In this document: piece after piece, positions 1 to 10,107 of the stretch
Layout of the letters: every line of letters begins with the position of its first letter
Position numbering within the stretch: the first letter of the stretch is position 1
Assembly: GCA_014239255.1 (NCBI GenBank)
Contig: JAAZZE010000005.1
Coordinates: forward strand, 1-63,887
DNA length: 63,887 nucleotides
Reading direction: 5' to 3'
From: Gammaproteobacteria bacterium
Lineage (GTDB): Bacteria; Pseudomonadota; Gammaproteobacteria; Arenicellales; UBA868
Made by a program: the position numbers and the translations under genes
The notes under the pieces: generated by a model
Databases searched by the model: none
What the model saw: the letters and a program-made list of their open reading frames with translations, nothing else
What the model was told of the DNA's origin: nothing

Positions 1-2
1 CG

Positions 3-977
3 ACCATGGGCGAGGAATGGCGTCGCGGCTGGCACCCGGAGATCATCAGCCGACGTGGGTCCAGCAAAAAGGTGCTGGTAGTAGGTGCTGGGCCGGCGGG
101 TCTTGAGGCGGCTATGAGTCTGGGCCAGCGCGGCTATGAAGTGGCACTGGCCGACAGTGGCGATGGGGGCGGACGTGCGGTACGTGAGGCAACTTTACCG
201 GGGCTTGCCAGCTACAAACGGGTGAGTGATTACCGATTAAGCCAGATTGCGCGTTCAACCCACATCAGCTTTTATCCGGGCAGCAAGATGGATGAGAACA
301 GCATCCGCGAATTCGGTGCCGATCAGGTGCTGATCGCAACGGGCTCCTATTGGCGCACCGACGGGCTCGGTCGTGCAACGTTTGCGCCGGTACCGGGTAT
401 CGAGGATCATCCGCAATGTTTGACGCCCGATGATATTGTTGCGGGCATCCTGCCGGCGCATGGCCCAGTCCTCGTCTACGATGATGATCACTATTATCTT
501 GGCGGCGTTATTGCGCAACTGCTGGCGGATCGCGGGTTGTCGGTCACTCTGGCAACCCCAGGTCCGGAAGTATCGTGTTGGACTCAGAACACGATGGAGC
601 AGCACCGGATAGAGCAGGCCTTGTTAGAGCGAGACGTTAAACTCGTCCCCAAACACACGATGGCACGAGTTGATTCCAACACGGCTACATTAACCTGCAA
701 CAGCACTGGCCGTGAACTTCAGTGCGAAGCCGCGGCACTGGTTATGGTAACCCTGCGCGCCCCCGTGAATGATCTGTACTTTGGGCTTGTCGGCCAGCAG
801 CAAGAGCATCTGAACGATCTGCCTTTTGGAATCTTGCGTATCGGCGACTGTATGGCACCGGCGACCATTGCCGCCGCGGTTTATGATGGCCATCGGGCAG
901 CCCGGGAGTTGGATAATCTTCCGGACCCCGATACCGTGCCATTTAAGCGAGAGCGGGCGTTGATCGATGGGCCTTAG
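3..977 (+). CDS. C-terminal part of a trimethylamine/dimethylamine dehydrogenase-like FAD/FMN oxidoreductase (5' end outside window)
   Basis: Open at the window start; MGEEWRRGWHPE motif followed by Rossmann VLVVGAGPAGLEAAMSLGQRGYEV, as in the TMADH/old yellow enzyme-type family. Confidence 0.8.
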   Translation, partial: TMGEEWRRGWHPEIISRRGSSKKVLVVGAGPAGLEAAMSLGQRGYEVALADSGDGGGRAVREATLPGLASYKRVSDYRLSQIARSTHISFYPGSKMDENSIREFGADQVLIATGSYWRTDGLGRATFAPVPGIEDHPQCLTPDDIVAGILPAHGPVLVYDDDHYYLGGVIAQLLADRGLSVTLATPGPEVSCWTQNTMEQHRIEQALLERDVKLVPKHTMARVDSNTATLTCNSTGRELQCEAAALVMVTLRAPVNDLYFGLVGQQQEHLNDLPFGILRIGDCMAPATIAAAVYDGHRAARELDNLPDPDTVPFKRERALIDGP

Positions 978-986
978 CGCCCTGGA

Positions 987-3900
987 TCAGTCGATCTCGT
1001 TGTCGTGGTCTTGCTCGCAAAGGGTGCGCTCGCGCTCAGCCGGATCGCCGTAACCGCCACCTCCGGGGAGCTCCATCAGCAGTCGTTCACCCGCGGGAAC
1101 GATTTGCTTACCCTTGGTTTTCAGCGTCTTGCCACTGGCAAGGCGAACCACGCCGGGAGCGCCATCGGTACCGCCGTTTCGACCCCGAGCCGGGTAATCG
1201 ACTCGGTCGAACAACGCAAAGATCGCGAATGGTGCACCCTGGGCATGCGCGATTTCGATCAATTGGCCGTGACCCCCGCGGTAGCGGCCATCACCGCCCG
1301 AGCCTGGGCGCAGTTCTTTGCGATGGAAGATCACCGGGGCGATGGACTCGGTGATCTCAACCGGGGTGTTGCGCACGCCGGAAGGAAAAGCGGTGGCTGA
1401 AAGGCCATCGCGCCAGGGTAGTGCTCCGGTGCCGCCGGAATGGAAAATAGTGACCGAGAACGGCGTGGCGTCGCCGTAATCCTGACCGTCCAGCAGACCG
1501 GGCCCGCCGGTCATCATTGGATTCCACAAACTGGAACTGCCTTCAGCCGGTGCCCGGTGGGGCAGGGCCTTGTCGATACAGCCCAGCACGACGTCGGGCA
1601 GCATCTGGCCAATGACATGGCGCACGGCTACGGCGTGTGGCCGCGGCGCGTTGAGAATACAACCGGGTGGTGCGGTAACCTTAATGGGCTCAAGTGAGCC
1701 GGCGTTGTTCGGTATTACCGAACCAATCACACAGCGTACCCCAAACGAAGCATAGGCTTGGGTGTAACTCAGCGGCACGTTGATACCAAAGGGCGAAACG
1801 CCTGAAGTGCCGGCAAAATCGACCGAGACTCCCTCGTCACTGATCTGTAGTTCGGCCTTGAGCGTGACGGGTTCGCCGTAACCGTCCACGGTCATCTCGT
1901 GGCACCAGCGGCCACGAGGCAGTTCTGCCATCTCGTCGAGCATGGCTGAGCGCGAGCGCTCGATGATGTGCTGACTGATTTCATCAAGGTCACTCAGCCC
2001 AAATTCGGTCATCATCTCGACCAGGCGGGTGCAGCCGACTGCATTGCCGACGGTCAGCGAGTACAGGTCACCGATCACCTGATCGGGTTCACGCACATTG
2101 GCGCGGACAATAGCCATCACCGCTTCACAGGGTTGACCCTGTTCAAAGAGTGGCAGGATTGGCACGCACAACCCTTCCTCAAATATCTGGCCGGCATCCG
2201 GGCCGAAGCCGCGGCCGCCGATATCGACCACGTGGACAGTAGAGGCCAGCAGGCCAACAATGCGTTCGTCGATAAAGGCCGGAGTTACTACGGTGAAGTC
2301 AAAGAGATGGCCGGTACCAAGCCACGGATCATTGGTCACGTAGACATCGCCTGCGCGCATGCGTTCCAGCGGAATGGCCTCGAGAAAGTAGCCGACCGAT
2401 GCAGCCATGGCGTTGACATGGCCGGGAGTGCCGGTGATAGCCTGTGCCAGCATGCGCCCGGAAAGATCAAAGATGCCGGCTGACAGGTCACCGGCTTCAC
2501 GCACGGTTGTCGAGAAGGCAGTGCGGATGAGCGCCTGGGCTTGTTCTTCGACAATGCTGATCAACCGGTCCCAGGTGACCTGACGCTGGATGGTTGCCAG
2601 AGCCCCCCCGATCGCTCCGCCATGGCCGGCGGTTTGATGGTTGTTGGCAACCAGGTCGCCATGTTCGTTGCACGATACATCCCATTGTCCCGGGACAATC
2701 AGCGTGGTCTGGTCTTCGGTGATTACTACCGGACCATCGATGGAGGCACCTGGCGCCAGGGCGTTGCGGGACAGCACCGGGCAGTCGATTTTCTCGTCGG
2801 TGCCGGGCATCTGCACTGCCCGCCGGGCCGAGTTATCGTCGGCTGATGTTGCTGACAATGGTTGGGTCTGGCGGACCTGGTCATTGGCCGGGGCTGAAGC
2901 CGTTAATGACCAGGTCAGAATCTCAAGGGGGACGCCAGGGATGCCTTGGCCGTATTGTGTTTGGTAGGCGTGAGTAAAGGCGTCGCTGATGATGTCACGA
3001 TCGGCTTTTGTCAGTGGTCGGTCGGGCAGGCGGACTTTGATCTCGTGACCCTGCCCAGCGTAACGGATGTAGGCATGGCGTGTCTCGTCGATGCGCGCCT
3101 CTTTGGCACCGAGTTGTACAGTGGATCGCGCTTCGTGCGACATTTCATCGAATAGTGTGTTGATCAGCACCGGGTCGAGTTCATTGAGCACGGTGAAACG
3201 GCTGCGCACAACCTCAAAGGCAACCGGTGCGAGCAGAAAACCCACGGCGGAGCCCACCCCGGCATCACGTGGGATGATGACCCGGGAAATGCCCAGTTTG
3301 CGTGCAACCGCCATGGCGTGTAGCGGCGCACCCCCGCCAAAGGCGATCAGGGTACGCTGAGTCACATCAGATCCTTTCTCCACCGCATGTACCCGGGCTG
3401 CGCTGGCCATGTTTTCATCGACGATTTCGATGATGGCTTGCGCGGCACCGTCTGCATGGGTGTGCAGCGGTTCACCTACAGCCTGATACACAGCATCGTG
3501 CGCAGCTTGGGAATCAAGAGACAGATGTCCACCGGCAAAATTGTCCGGGTCGAGTCGTCCCAACAGCAAATTGGCGTCGGTGACTGCAGCGCCTTGACCG
3601 CCCTGGCCGTAACAGGCGGGCCCGGGATCAGCCCCAGCACTGTCAGGCCCCACGGTGACACGGTCCAACTCGTCGACCCGGGCCAGTGAGCCACCGCCAG
3701 CACCGATTTCAACCATGTCCACGACCGGGATCTTGATTGGCATGCCGCTGCCTTTCATAAACCGGTGAGCACGGTCAATTTCAAACGTGCGCGACAGCGG
3801 CAACTCGTAGTCATCAATCAGGCAGATCTTAGCGGTCGTGCCACCCATGTCAAAAGACAGCACCGACGATTCACCAAGTGTGCGGGCAAGATGGGCCGCC

Positions 3901-4709
3901 AGGATGGCCCCCCCGGCGGGTCCGGATTCCACCAGGCGTACCGGGAACGCTGCGGCGGTGTCGATAGTGACCTGGTGACCCCCCGATGTCATCAGCAAAC
4001 AGGCGCAGTTGAAGCCACTGTCTGCCAGCCGTTGGCGCACGTCAACAAGGTAACTCGATATCAGCGGCCGAACGTAAGCATTGGCGCAAGTGGTGCTCTG
4101 GCGTTCGTATTCCCGGATCTCGGGACAAACCTCGCTGGACAGCGAGATATAAATATCCGGGAAGTGCTGCAAAAGAATCTCGCGTATGCGCGACTCATGT
4201 GCCGGATTGGCATAGGCATGCAACAACCCCACTGCGACGCTTTCGATGGATTCGGTCTCGATGCGTTCAATCAGCGCATTGACGGAAGACTCATCCAGGG
4301 CTTGTAAAACCTGGCCGCGGTAATCAACCCGCTCGCGCACACTCCAGCGTAGCGCGCGTGACACCAGAGGTGGATTGCGATTGGCGTCAAAGTTGTACTG
4401 GTCAAAGCGGTTTTCGTAGCCGATCTCCAGCGAGTCGCGGTGTCCATCGGTTACCACCAGCGCGGTTCGGGCGCCGCGCCTTTCAATCAGCGCATTGGTC
4501 GCCAGCGTGGTGCCGTGGGTAATCAGGGCCACATCGGCTGGCGCTACTACGGCTTGCGATAGCAGTTGCGAAACACTTTGCATGAAGCCCTCGGCCGGAT
4601 TGGCCGAGGTGGTCAGTACTTTTGCGGTGTAGCGTGTAGTCTCGACCTGCAGAACCGCGTCGGTAAAGGTGCCGCCGATATCAACGGCAATACGTGGCGC
4701 GGTACTCAT
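987..4709 (-). CDS. Fused hydantoinase A/B (5-oxoprolinase / N-methylhydantoinase type) protein
   Basis: N-term IAVDIGGTFTDAV and HGTTLATNALIERRGARTALVVT (HyuA); C-term TAFSTTVREAGDLSAGIFDLSGRMLAQ...GTPGHVNAM (HyuB). Start chosen at MSTAPRIAVDIGG. Confidence 0.9.
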   Translation of the reverse strand: MSTAPRIAVDIGGTFTDAVLQVETTRYTAKVLTTSANPAEGFMQSVSQLLSQAVVAPADVALITHGTTLATNALIERRGARTALVVTDGHRDSLEIGYENRFDQYNFDANRNPPLVSRALRWSVRERVDYRGQVLQALDESSVNALIERIETESIESVAVGLLHAYANPAHESRIREILLQHFPDIYISLSSEVCPEIREYERQSTTCANAYVRPLISSYLVDVRQRLADSGFNCACLLMTSGGHQVTIDTAAAFPVRLVESGPAGGAILAAHLARTLGESSVLSFDMGGTTAKICLIDDYELPLSRTFEIDRAHRFMKGSGMPIKIPVVDMVEIGAGGGSLARVDELDRVTVGPDSAGADPGPACYGQGGQGAAVTDANLLLGRLDPDNFAGGHLSLDSQAAHDAVYQAVGEPLHTHADGAAQAIIEIVDENMASAARVHAVEKGSDVTQRTLIAFGGGAPLHAMAVARKLGISRVIIPRDAGVGSAVGFLLAPVAFEVVRSRFTVLNELDPVLINTLFDEMSHEARSTVQLGAKEARIDETRHAYIRYAGQGHEIKVRLPDRPLTKADRDIISDAFTHAYQTQYGQGIPGVPLEILTWSLTASAPANDQVRQTQPLSATSADDNSARRAVQMPGTDEKIDCPVLSRNALAPGASIDGPVVITEDQTTLIVPGQWDVSCNEHGDLVANNHQTAGHGGAIGGALATIQRQVTWDRLISIVEEQAQALIRTAFSTTVREAGDLSAGIFDLSGRMLAQAITGTPGHVNAMAASVGYFLEAIPLERMRAGDVYVTNDPWLGTGHLFDFTVVTPAFIDERIVGLLASTVHVVDIGGRGFGPDAGQIFEEGLCVPILPLFEQGQPCEAVMAIVRANVREPDQVIGDLYSLTVGNAVGCTRLVEMMTEFGLSDLDEISQHIIERSRSAMLDEMAELPRGRWCHEMTVDGYGEPVTLKAELQISDEGVSVDFAGTSGVSPFGINVPLSYTQAYASFGVRCVIGSVIPNNAGSLEPIKVTAPPGCILNAPRPHAVAVRHVIGQMLPDVVLGCIDKALPHRAPAEGSSSLWNPMMTGGPGLLDGQDYGDATPFSVTIFHSGGTGALPWRDGLSATAFPSGVRNTPVEITESIAPVIFHRKELRPGSGGDGRYRGGHGQLIEIAHAQGAPFAIFALFDRVDYPARGRNGGTDGAPGVVRLASGKTLKTKGKQIVPAGERLLMELPGGGGYGDPAERERTLCEQDHDNEID

Positions 4710-4941
4710 ACAGATGCCCCCAGCACAATGCTCAGGTGCCACTCACCCTGAACCATTGGGCCCGCCATAACGTGGAATGTAATTTGACATGCGAAATCCT
4801 TTTTCAGATCCAACTTGGGCGGGGCTTTTGCTGGCGGTATGTCAAGGAATCAGGTGTCGAGCAAAATTATCCAACACCTGATTCTTATTAATAGCGTTTG
4901 AATTGTAGCGTTTTCTAGAGCAAGACCCATGCCTGACAAGG

Positions 4942-5715
4942 TTAGAAACTGTCTTTCAATTCCCGGGTGCGGGCAAACACTTCGACATCAGAAGCGCCGA
5001 CGAGTCCCACGGTTTGCTGCAAGTTTGAGCTGTGAGGTCGCAGGAAGGGGTTGGTTTGTCTCTCCAACGCCAGCGTGGTTGGCACAGTGGGTTCACCGCG
5101 TTCACGGGCCGCGCTGATCTGGGCGTCCCGCGCTATCAGGTCGGTATTACCCGGCTCTACCGAAAGTGCAAAGCGCGCGTTGGCCTGGGTGTACTCGTGC
5201 GCGCAGTAGATCAGGGTCTGATCCGGCCAGGATAAAATTTTCTGTAGCGAGTCCCACATCTGTGCGGGCGTGCCTTCAAAGAGTCGCCCGCAACCCAGTG
5301 CAAACAGGGTGTCACCGACAAAGGCGACCCCTGCCTGTTGGCAGTGATACACAATATGGCCTCTGGTATGCCCAGGCGTATCGTGTACAGTGAACTGCCA
5401 CTCCCCCAGAGTCACCGAATCACCTTCGCCCACCTGGCGATCAATCCCTGGGATGCGCCCGGCATCGGCACGTGGCCCAATAATCTCGCAGCCGGTTTTT
5501 TCCTTTAGCGCCAGGTTGCCTCCGGCGTGGTCATCGTGGTGGTGGGTGTTAAAGATAAAATCCAGTCGCCAGCCTTTTTTTTCCAGCGTCTGCAGGATCG
5601 GCCCGGTGTCGGGGGTGTCGATGGTTGCGGTCAGTCCGCTGGCAGCGTCATGAACCAGATAACCGTAGTTATCTGAAAGGCAGGGAATCTGCTGTACCTC
5701 AAGAGTGGTCGTCAT
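4942..5715 (-). CDS. gloB: Hydroxyacylglutathione hydrolase (glyoxalase II)
   Basis: THHHDDHAGG metallo-beta-lactamase motif, DTLFALGCGRLFEGTPAQMW, CAHEYTQANARFA. Confidence 0.95.
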   Translation of the reverse strand: MTTTLEVQQIPCLSDNYGYLVHDAASGLTATIDTPDTGPILQTLEKKGWRLDFIFNTHHHDDHAGGNLALKEKTGCEIIGPRADAGRIPGIDRQVGEGDSVTLGEWQFTVHDTPGHTRGHIVYHCQQAGVAFVGDTLFALGCGRLFEGTPAQMWDSLQKILSWPDQTLIYCAHEYTQANARFALSVEPGNTDLIARDAQISAARERGEPTVPTTLALERQTNPFLRPHSSNLQQTVGLVGASDVEVFARTRELKDSF

Positions 5716-5718
5716 GGG

Positions 5719-6042
5719 TCAGGCCTTGTGGTGGCCGCTGATCGAGGCGTGCAGCGGTTTGGTTGTTTCGAAATCTGTTTTTTGCTGTTCAGTTGCCTCG
5801 CGCTGGTAATCACGCTTCCATTCATTGTAGGCCATGCCATAGACGAGTTCCCGTGCAGCGTCGTAATCCACAGGCACCCCTTGGTCCTGGGCGGCTGCCA
5901 TGTACCACTTGGACAGGCAGTTTCGACAAAAGCCTGCGAGATTCATCAGGTCAATGTTCTGCACATCGGTCCGTTGCTGCAGGTGTGCTACCAGCCCCCT
6001 GAAGGCAGCGGCTTCAAGCTGGGTGCGTGAATCTTCGTCCAT
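5719..6042 (-). CDS. DUF1244 family protein
   Basis: NLAGFCRNCLSKWYMAAAQDQGVPVDYDAARELVYGMAYNEWK; directly upstream of gloB. Confidence 0.85.
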   Translation of the reverse strand: MDEDSRTQLEAAAFRGLVAHLQQRTDVQNIDLMNLAGFCRNCLSKWYMAAAQDQGVPVDYDAARELVYGMAYNEWKRDYQREATEQQKTDFETTKPLHASISGHHKA

Positions 6043-6284
6043 GTTTGTCTCCTTAAGCTGTGATGGCCAGCAGGCGCCGAGGCGCTGTTGCGTAAATGGT
6101 AAAGCCTCGTGGCTTGCCTGTTGCAGGATCGGTCCACCAAGAGGGGGATAATAGCAGTCCAAAAAAGGCGCGCCTAAAGCTGAGGTTATGAGCGTGAAAA
6201 GCGCTAGTGGCATCTGTAGTCAAGTTCAATATTCGACCCGCTAGTACGCTTTGCCAGTGTTCGATCAGTTGCCTTGGCTCGATT

Positions 6285-9200
6285 CTAATGACTAGTGGCA
6301 GTGCGACTGCCCTCACCGATAAGACTAAACGGTGCCCAGAAAATAGGATGGGCATAGGCGAATGCAACCTTACCGGTTTGCGGTTCTATGTAACCAGGTC
6401 CTTCAATCAGATCAACCATAGTCTGTCTCAACGCCTCAGCACGACTCAGTTTGGCGTTTGCTAGTTGTTTCCTGAATAGACCTGTTGTCAAAGCTCTGGC
6501 CGACGTGGTTTCTACCGGCCAGTTGCTGACCAGTAGCGCTCGGGCGCCTGCGTAGAAGAAGGCCCGGCCCAGGCCCGAAATGGCCTCAGCCGCGGCTCCC
6601 TCACCAGCGCCAGTGTTACAGGCCGATAAGATCACCCAGTCTGCATTCAATTGCAAGCCTAACACTTCACCCATCGTCAACAGCCCATCCTCTTCACCAC
6701 CCACAACTTCAGGGGAGGATAAAGCAAGCGCCGGCTGTACAAGCCCGTCCAGGTCACCGGGAATCAGCCCATGAGTGGCGAAAGCAATCACCCTGTAATT
6801 TGAAAGGTTCAGGCTTTTGACCCGGGTTTCGGTTGCGGCCTTACCGGTGAATACATCCTGATCCGGATCAGCCTGAAGGGCCCGGGCAATCTCTTTCACT
6901 TCCTCGCGCGTGTCTGGCAGCGGTGGCAGTACGCTGAGATCAGCGTTGGCCATCTCTTCGAGTTTTTCAACCTTAATCATGCCGCGTAATTTGATTGAAC
7001 CCCCCCGTACTCCAATTTTGTTGTCATTGGCTGTTCCAGTGTTGACCTGCAGCGCTGCCACCACTTGGGTCTGCTCGGTCGAGAATGCAGGGTCAGCAAA
7101 TCCGACAAAGGGACGCTGGTTTGGCTCGCCAGGAGGCATTGCTCTTAAGGTGCGCAAGGCTCCAACCGAAGGCGAGACCGTAACGCTGTGGGTGTGTGCT
7201 AGCCAGCGAACTTTCCGGTACCCGGAAAATAATGTGTCGCTTTTATCTACCAATTTGATTTCCTTTGTTGGGAGAACCGACAGCGGGAGATAACCTAGTG
7301 CACGGTGCGGTACGATGATCAGATGTTTCTTCTGCCACCAGGCCGGCGCGACTGGCTCGAGCAGTTGTTGATACAGTTCATACGCTATGCCCAGATCGAA
7401 TGGCGGGATGTCCCAAAGCGTGCTTGCGTTGGGTGCGAGTGCCAGACGAACCTCATCGACCTGCCCCCCGAGTTCGTCTGCCCCCAGTTCGATTGCAATG
7501 AAAGCCGGTGCACCAGTCTTACTGACTACCCAGACAAAGGAACGTTCCCGGCCGACAAAGAATGCGAGCAATGCCTCGTCTGGCAGTAGAACAGATCGTG
7601 CTTGGGCAAGGGATGGTGCTGTGGGATTGATGAGTTCAGCATAATCGGGGAAGTTGGCTTCAATTTCTTCCATCAGGGCCGAGCGCGCTTGACTCAATTG
7701 ATTAATGGCTGTCTTCAAGTCTTCGACCACACCTGGGTCCTGTTCGTCGCTCGGTTGGCTAAGGTGGTCGGACAGCGACCCGCGCATGGCGCTGATCTGT
7801 TGCAGTGCATCCTGTTCCCGGCGCATCAGTTGGGCCAGTGCCGGATCTTTCACCGCGGCCCGGGCGCTGCTCTTGTCGAGTGCACCCTGAACAGTTCGAC
7901 CGCGGGCATGGTCCGCCAGTTCGAAGGCTTTTGACAGGTACTCTTGGGACAGTGTCGAGGTGGGAGCTTCGGTGTGCAGATCAGCCAGCAAGCCAATATA
8001 TTGTTCCAGAACCAGGGCCAGCCGGGCCTCGTGGACCATTCCCAAAGTGTCGTCATCACGGGACCTTTGTGCGCGACTGAGCAGGATGGGCACCGTCTCC
8101 CTGAAACGAAGTAGCGATTGCTGATGTTCGCCCTCTGCATTTTCCATGACGGCTAACAAGGCTCCTAACTCAGCGACCTCCGGATGCTGATAACCAAGGG
8201 CCTGGCGCTTGACCGTGTAAGCTTGTTCCAGAACGATACGGGCACGCTCGACACGGTTTGAACGAAATAAAGTCAGGGCGTAACTGGGATTCTGATTGAG
8301 CAACCTCTCCTCAGCCATAGGATCATCACCAAGCGCAGTTTCAAGGTATGCGTAGAGGTTGCTCGCACCCTCCCAATCTTCGCGCAAGACCAGAATATCG
8401 GCCAGCAACTGATAGGTTTTTTGGAGAGCAAAAGAGTTTATGGGCGCTTCGATAGCTCGCCAGATCTCAAGGGTTGTATCGGCCAGTGTTCCAGCCTCAT
8501 CGAAGCGACCCTGTTCCAGTAGCGTCCTGGCAAATCCGGTGGTCGCGGCAGCCGTCACGTTGGAATAACGCCCAAAACCTTTGACCGACTCTGAGATCAT
8601 TTCCCGCCAAATAATCTCAGCTTCTAGCGGGCGTCCCTGGCGGATCAGATTGTTACCAAGCAGATACAGGTGCCGAAGATGGACTCTGAGATTGAGTTTG
8701 GGGATAAGAATGCGTTCCCCGTCGTTCGGGACATCTTTGTGTTGTCGAAAATTCTCCAGCGCCTTACGGTACAGCGCCTCACCGGCTTCAAGTTTTCCGA
8801 AGGTCGCCAATAGGCGTGCTTCGGCGGCCCAGATCTGACTCTGCAATTCATCCCATGTAACAACTTCCCAGTACTTCCGGTTCTCCTGTTCCTTCACCCA
8901 TGTTGCCTTCGCCTGATTAAGTAGATGTTGTGCGTTCTCGAGATCGTCATAAGCCAAGTAATAGTGAACTAAAAGGATTCGGATTATCAGTTGCTCTGTT
9001 TCTGGATACTTTGCTTTAGCAGCGACAGTCATAGCCTCCTGAAATAGAGTTCTCGCCCGTATTGCCGAGCCAATCTCCATTTCGGTATCCGCTGTGACCG
9101 TTAGCATTTCAGCATATTCGCGTGCTTGCATTTGACCTGAGGCATAGCTTCTACGGCCATACTCGACAGCCAGTCGGTAATCTTTACTCTGTTGTCCTGA

Positions 9201-9881
9201 GCGGCCAACCAACTGCGCAGCATCGGCTCGCGTGCGGTAGAAATTCGCCAACTCTCGCTGGTTGGTACTGTCAGGCGGTGTTGCGTCGGCACCAGCACGC
9301 AGTTTTTCAATCTCGTTCAGGCTTTCTTCTTGCCTACCTTCCAGGATGCGGGTGATATCCCGAATCGTCCGGGGGGGTGGAATATATCCAGTCTTTGCAA
9401 AGTTGGCTGTTACCTTTTTGGCTTCCTTGAGCGACATGGGCTCGGGTGTCGCCTCTTCATCACCCGAGCCGACAGTCACTAAATCGCCTTCTTTCTCGCA
9501 TAACGACATGACAAGCTCAAGACTTTCTGCGTCCGCCATCGGCACCTCATAAAATACAGCATCGTTGATCAACCCTTGTTCGACAACAGCTCTTTTCATT
9601 TTATGGGTTATCGCGGCGGACCTGACACCTATACATGCACCAAATCTTCTGTTCCAAGCATCTCCCCCCCAGACATCTTCGGCAGTTTTCTTTACTGCCT
9701 CGACAAACGCCTGGTCGAGTGGGGATTTAGCCAAAGGCACTTTTTCTTGTTGACGTGTATCCTCTACCGACTCTGTCTGTGATATTGAAGTTGGTGCTAA
9801 ATCTTCTTCCAAGTTATGTTCGCGAGCCCCGAGCTCCGATGTCATGCAGAAGGCAGTTCCGGCAGCCAACGCTAATCTCAT
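6285..9881 (-). CDS. TPR-repeat CHAT-domain (caspase-like) protein with predicted signal peptide
   Basis: C-terminal CHAT with His (VIAFATHGLIPGDLDG) and Cys (WVILSACNTGAGEG); long TPR-like helical middle; N-term MRLALAAGTAFCMTSELGA signal-like. ORF opens at 9968. Confidence 0.85.
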   Translation of the reverse strand: MRLALAAGTAFCMTSELGAREHNLEEDLAPTSISQTESVEDTRQQEKVPLAKSPLDQAFVEAVKKTAEDVWGGDAWNRRFGACIGVRSAAITHKMKRAVVEQGLINDAVFYEVPMADAESLELVMSLCEKEGDLVTVGSGDEEATPEPMSLKEAKKVTANFAKTGYIPPPRTIRDITRILEGRQEESLNEIEKLRAGADATPPDSTNQRELANFYRTRADAAQLVGRSGQQSKDYRLAVEYGRRSYASGQMQAREYAEMLTVTADTEMEIGSAIRARTLFQEAMTVAAKAKYPETEQLIIRILLVHYYLAYDDLENAQHLLNQAKATWVKEQENRKYWEVVTWDELQSQIWAAEARLLATFGKLEAGEALYRKALENFRQHKDVPNDGERILIPKLNLRVHLRHLYLLGNNLIRQGRPLEAEIIWREMISESVKGFGRYSNVTAAATTGFARTLLEQGRFDEAGTLADTTLEIWRAIEAPINSFALQKTYQLLADILVLREDWEGASNLYAYLETALGDDPMAEERLLNQNPSYALTLFRSNRVERARIVLEQAYTVKRQALGYQHPEVAELGALLAVMENAEGEHQQSLLRFRETVPILLSRAQRSRDDDTLGMVHEARLALVLEQYIGLLADLHTEAPTSTLSQEYLSKAFELADHARGRTVQGALDKSSARAAVKDPALAQLMRREQDALQQISAMRGSLSDHLSQPSDEQDPGVVEDLKTAINQLSQARSALMEEIEANFPDYAELINPTAPSLAQARSVLLPDEALLAFFVGRERSFVWVVSKTGAPAFIAIELGADELGGQVDEVRLALAPNASTLWDIPPFDLGIAYELYQQLLEPVAPAWWQKKHLIIVPHRALGYLPLSVLPTKEIKLVDKSDTLFSGYRKVRWLAHTHSVTVSPSVGALRTLRAMPPGEPNQRPFVGFADPAFSTEQTQVVAALQVNTGTANDNKIGVRGGSIKLRGMIKVEKLEEMANADLSVLPPLPDTREEVKEIARALQADPDQDVFTGKAATETRVKSLNLSNYRVIAFATHGLIPGDLDGLVQPALALSSPEVVGGEEDGLLTMGEVLGLQLNADWVILSACNTGAGEGAAAEAISGLGRAFFYAGARALLVSNWPVETTSARALTTGLFRKQLANAKLSRAEALRQTMVDLIEGPGYIEPQTGKVAFAYAHPIFWAPFSLIGEGSRTATSH

Positions 9882-10107
9882 TGGCAGTACCGATAACCGG
9901 TGGCGAGGGTCGGCGAGGATCGCCGGCGAGCGGGCATGTAGAAGGGAACTAAGGTGCGCACTCAGCATCGTCCTACTTTAACGCCTGTTTGGAAATAAGA
10001 TCTCACATCAGACGATCTATGACCCAGGATTTAACTGATTTTGAATCTAGAATATTTCTCGCATTTGTTTTGTAGGGGGGTAAGAAATATCCCGTGGGAT
10101 AGGGGGG

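Noticed and set aside
1968-4307. Series of plus-strand ORFs (171 aa, 180 aa and others)
   Set aside because: Antisense to the HyuAB fusion gene, which is continuous and conserved.
6285-9968. TPR-CHAT gene as part of a CRISPR type III-E or gasdermin defence system
   Set aside because: No repeat array, gRAMP/Cas7-11, gasdermin or partner protease gene found within the window; the protein appears exported.
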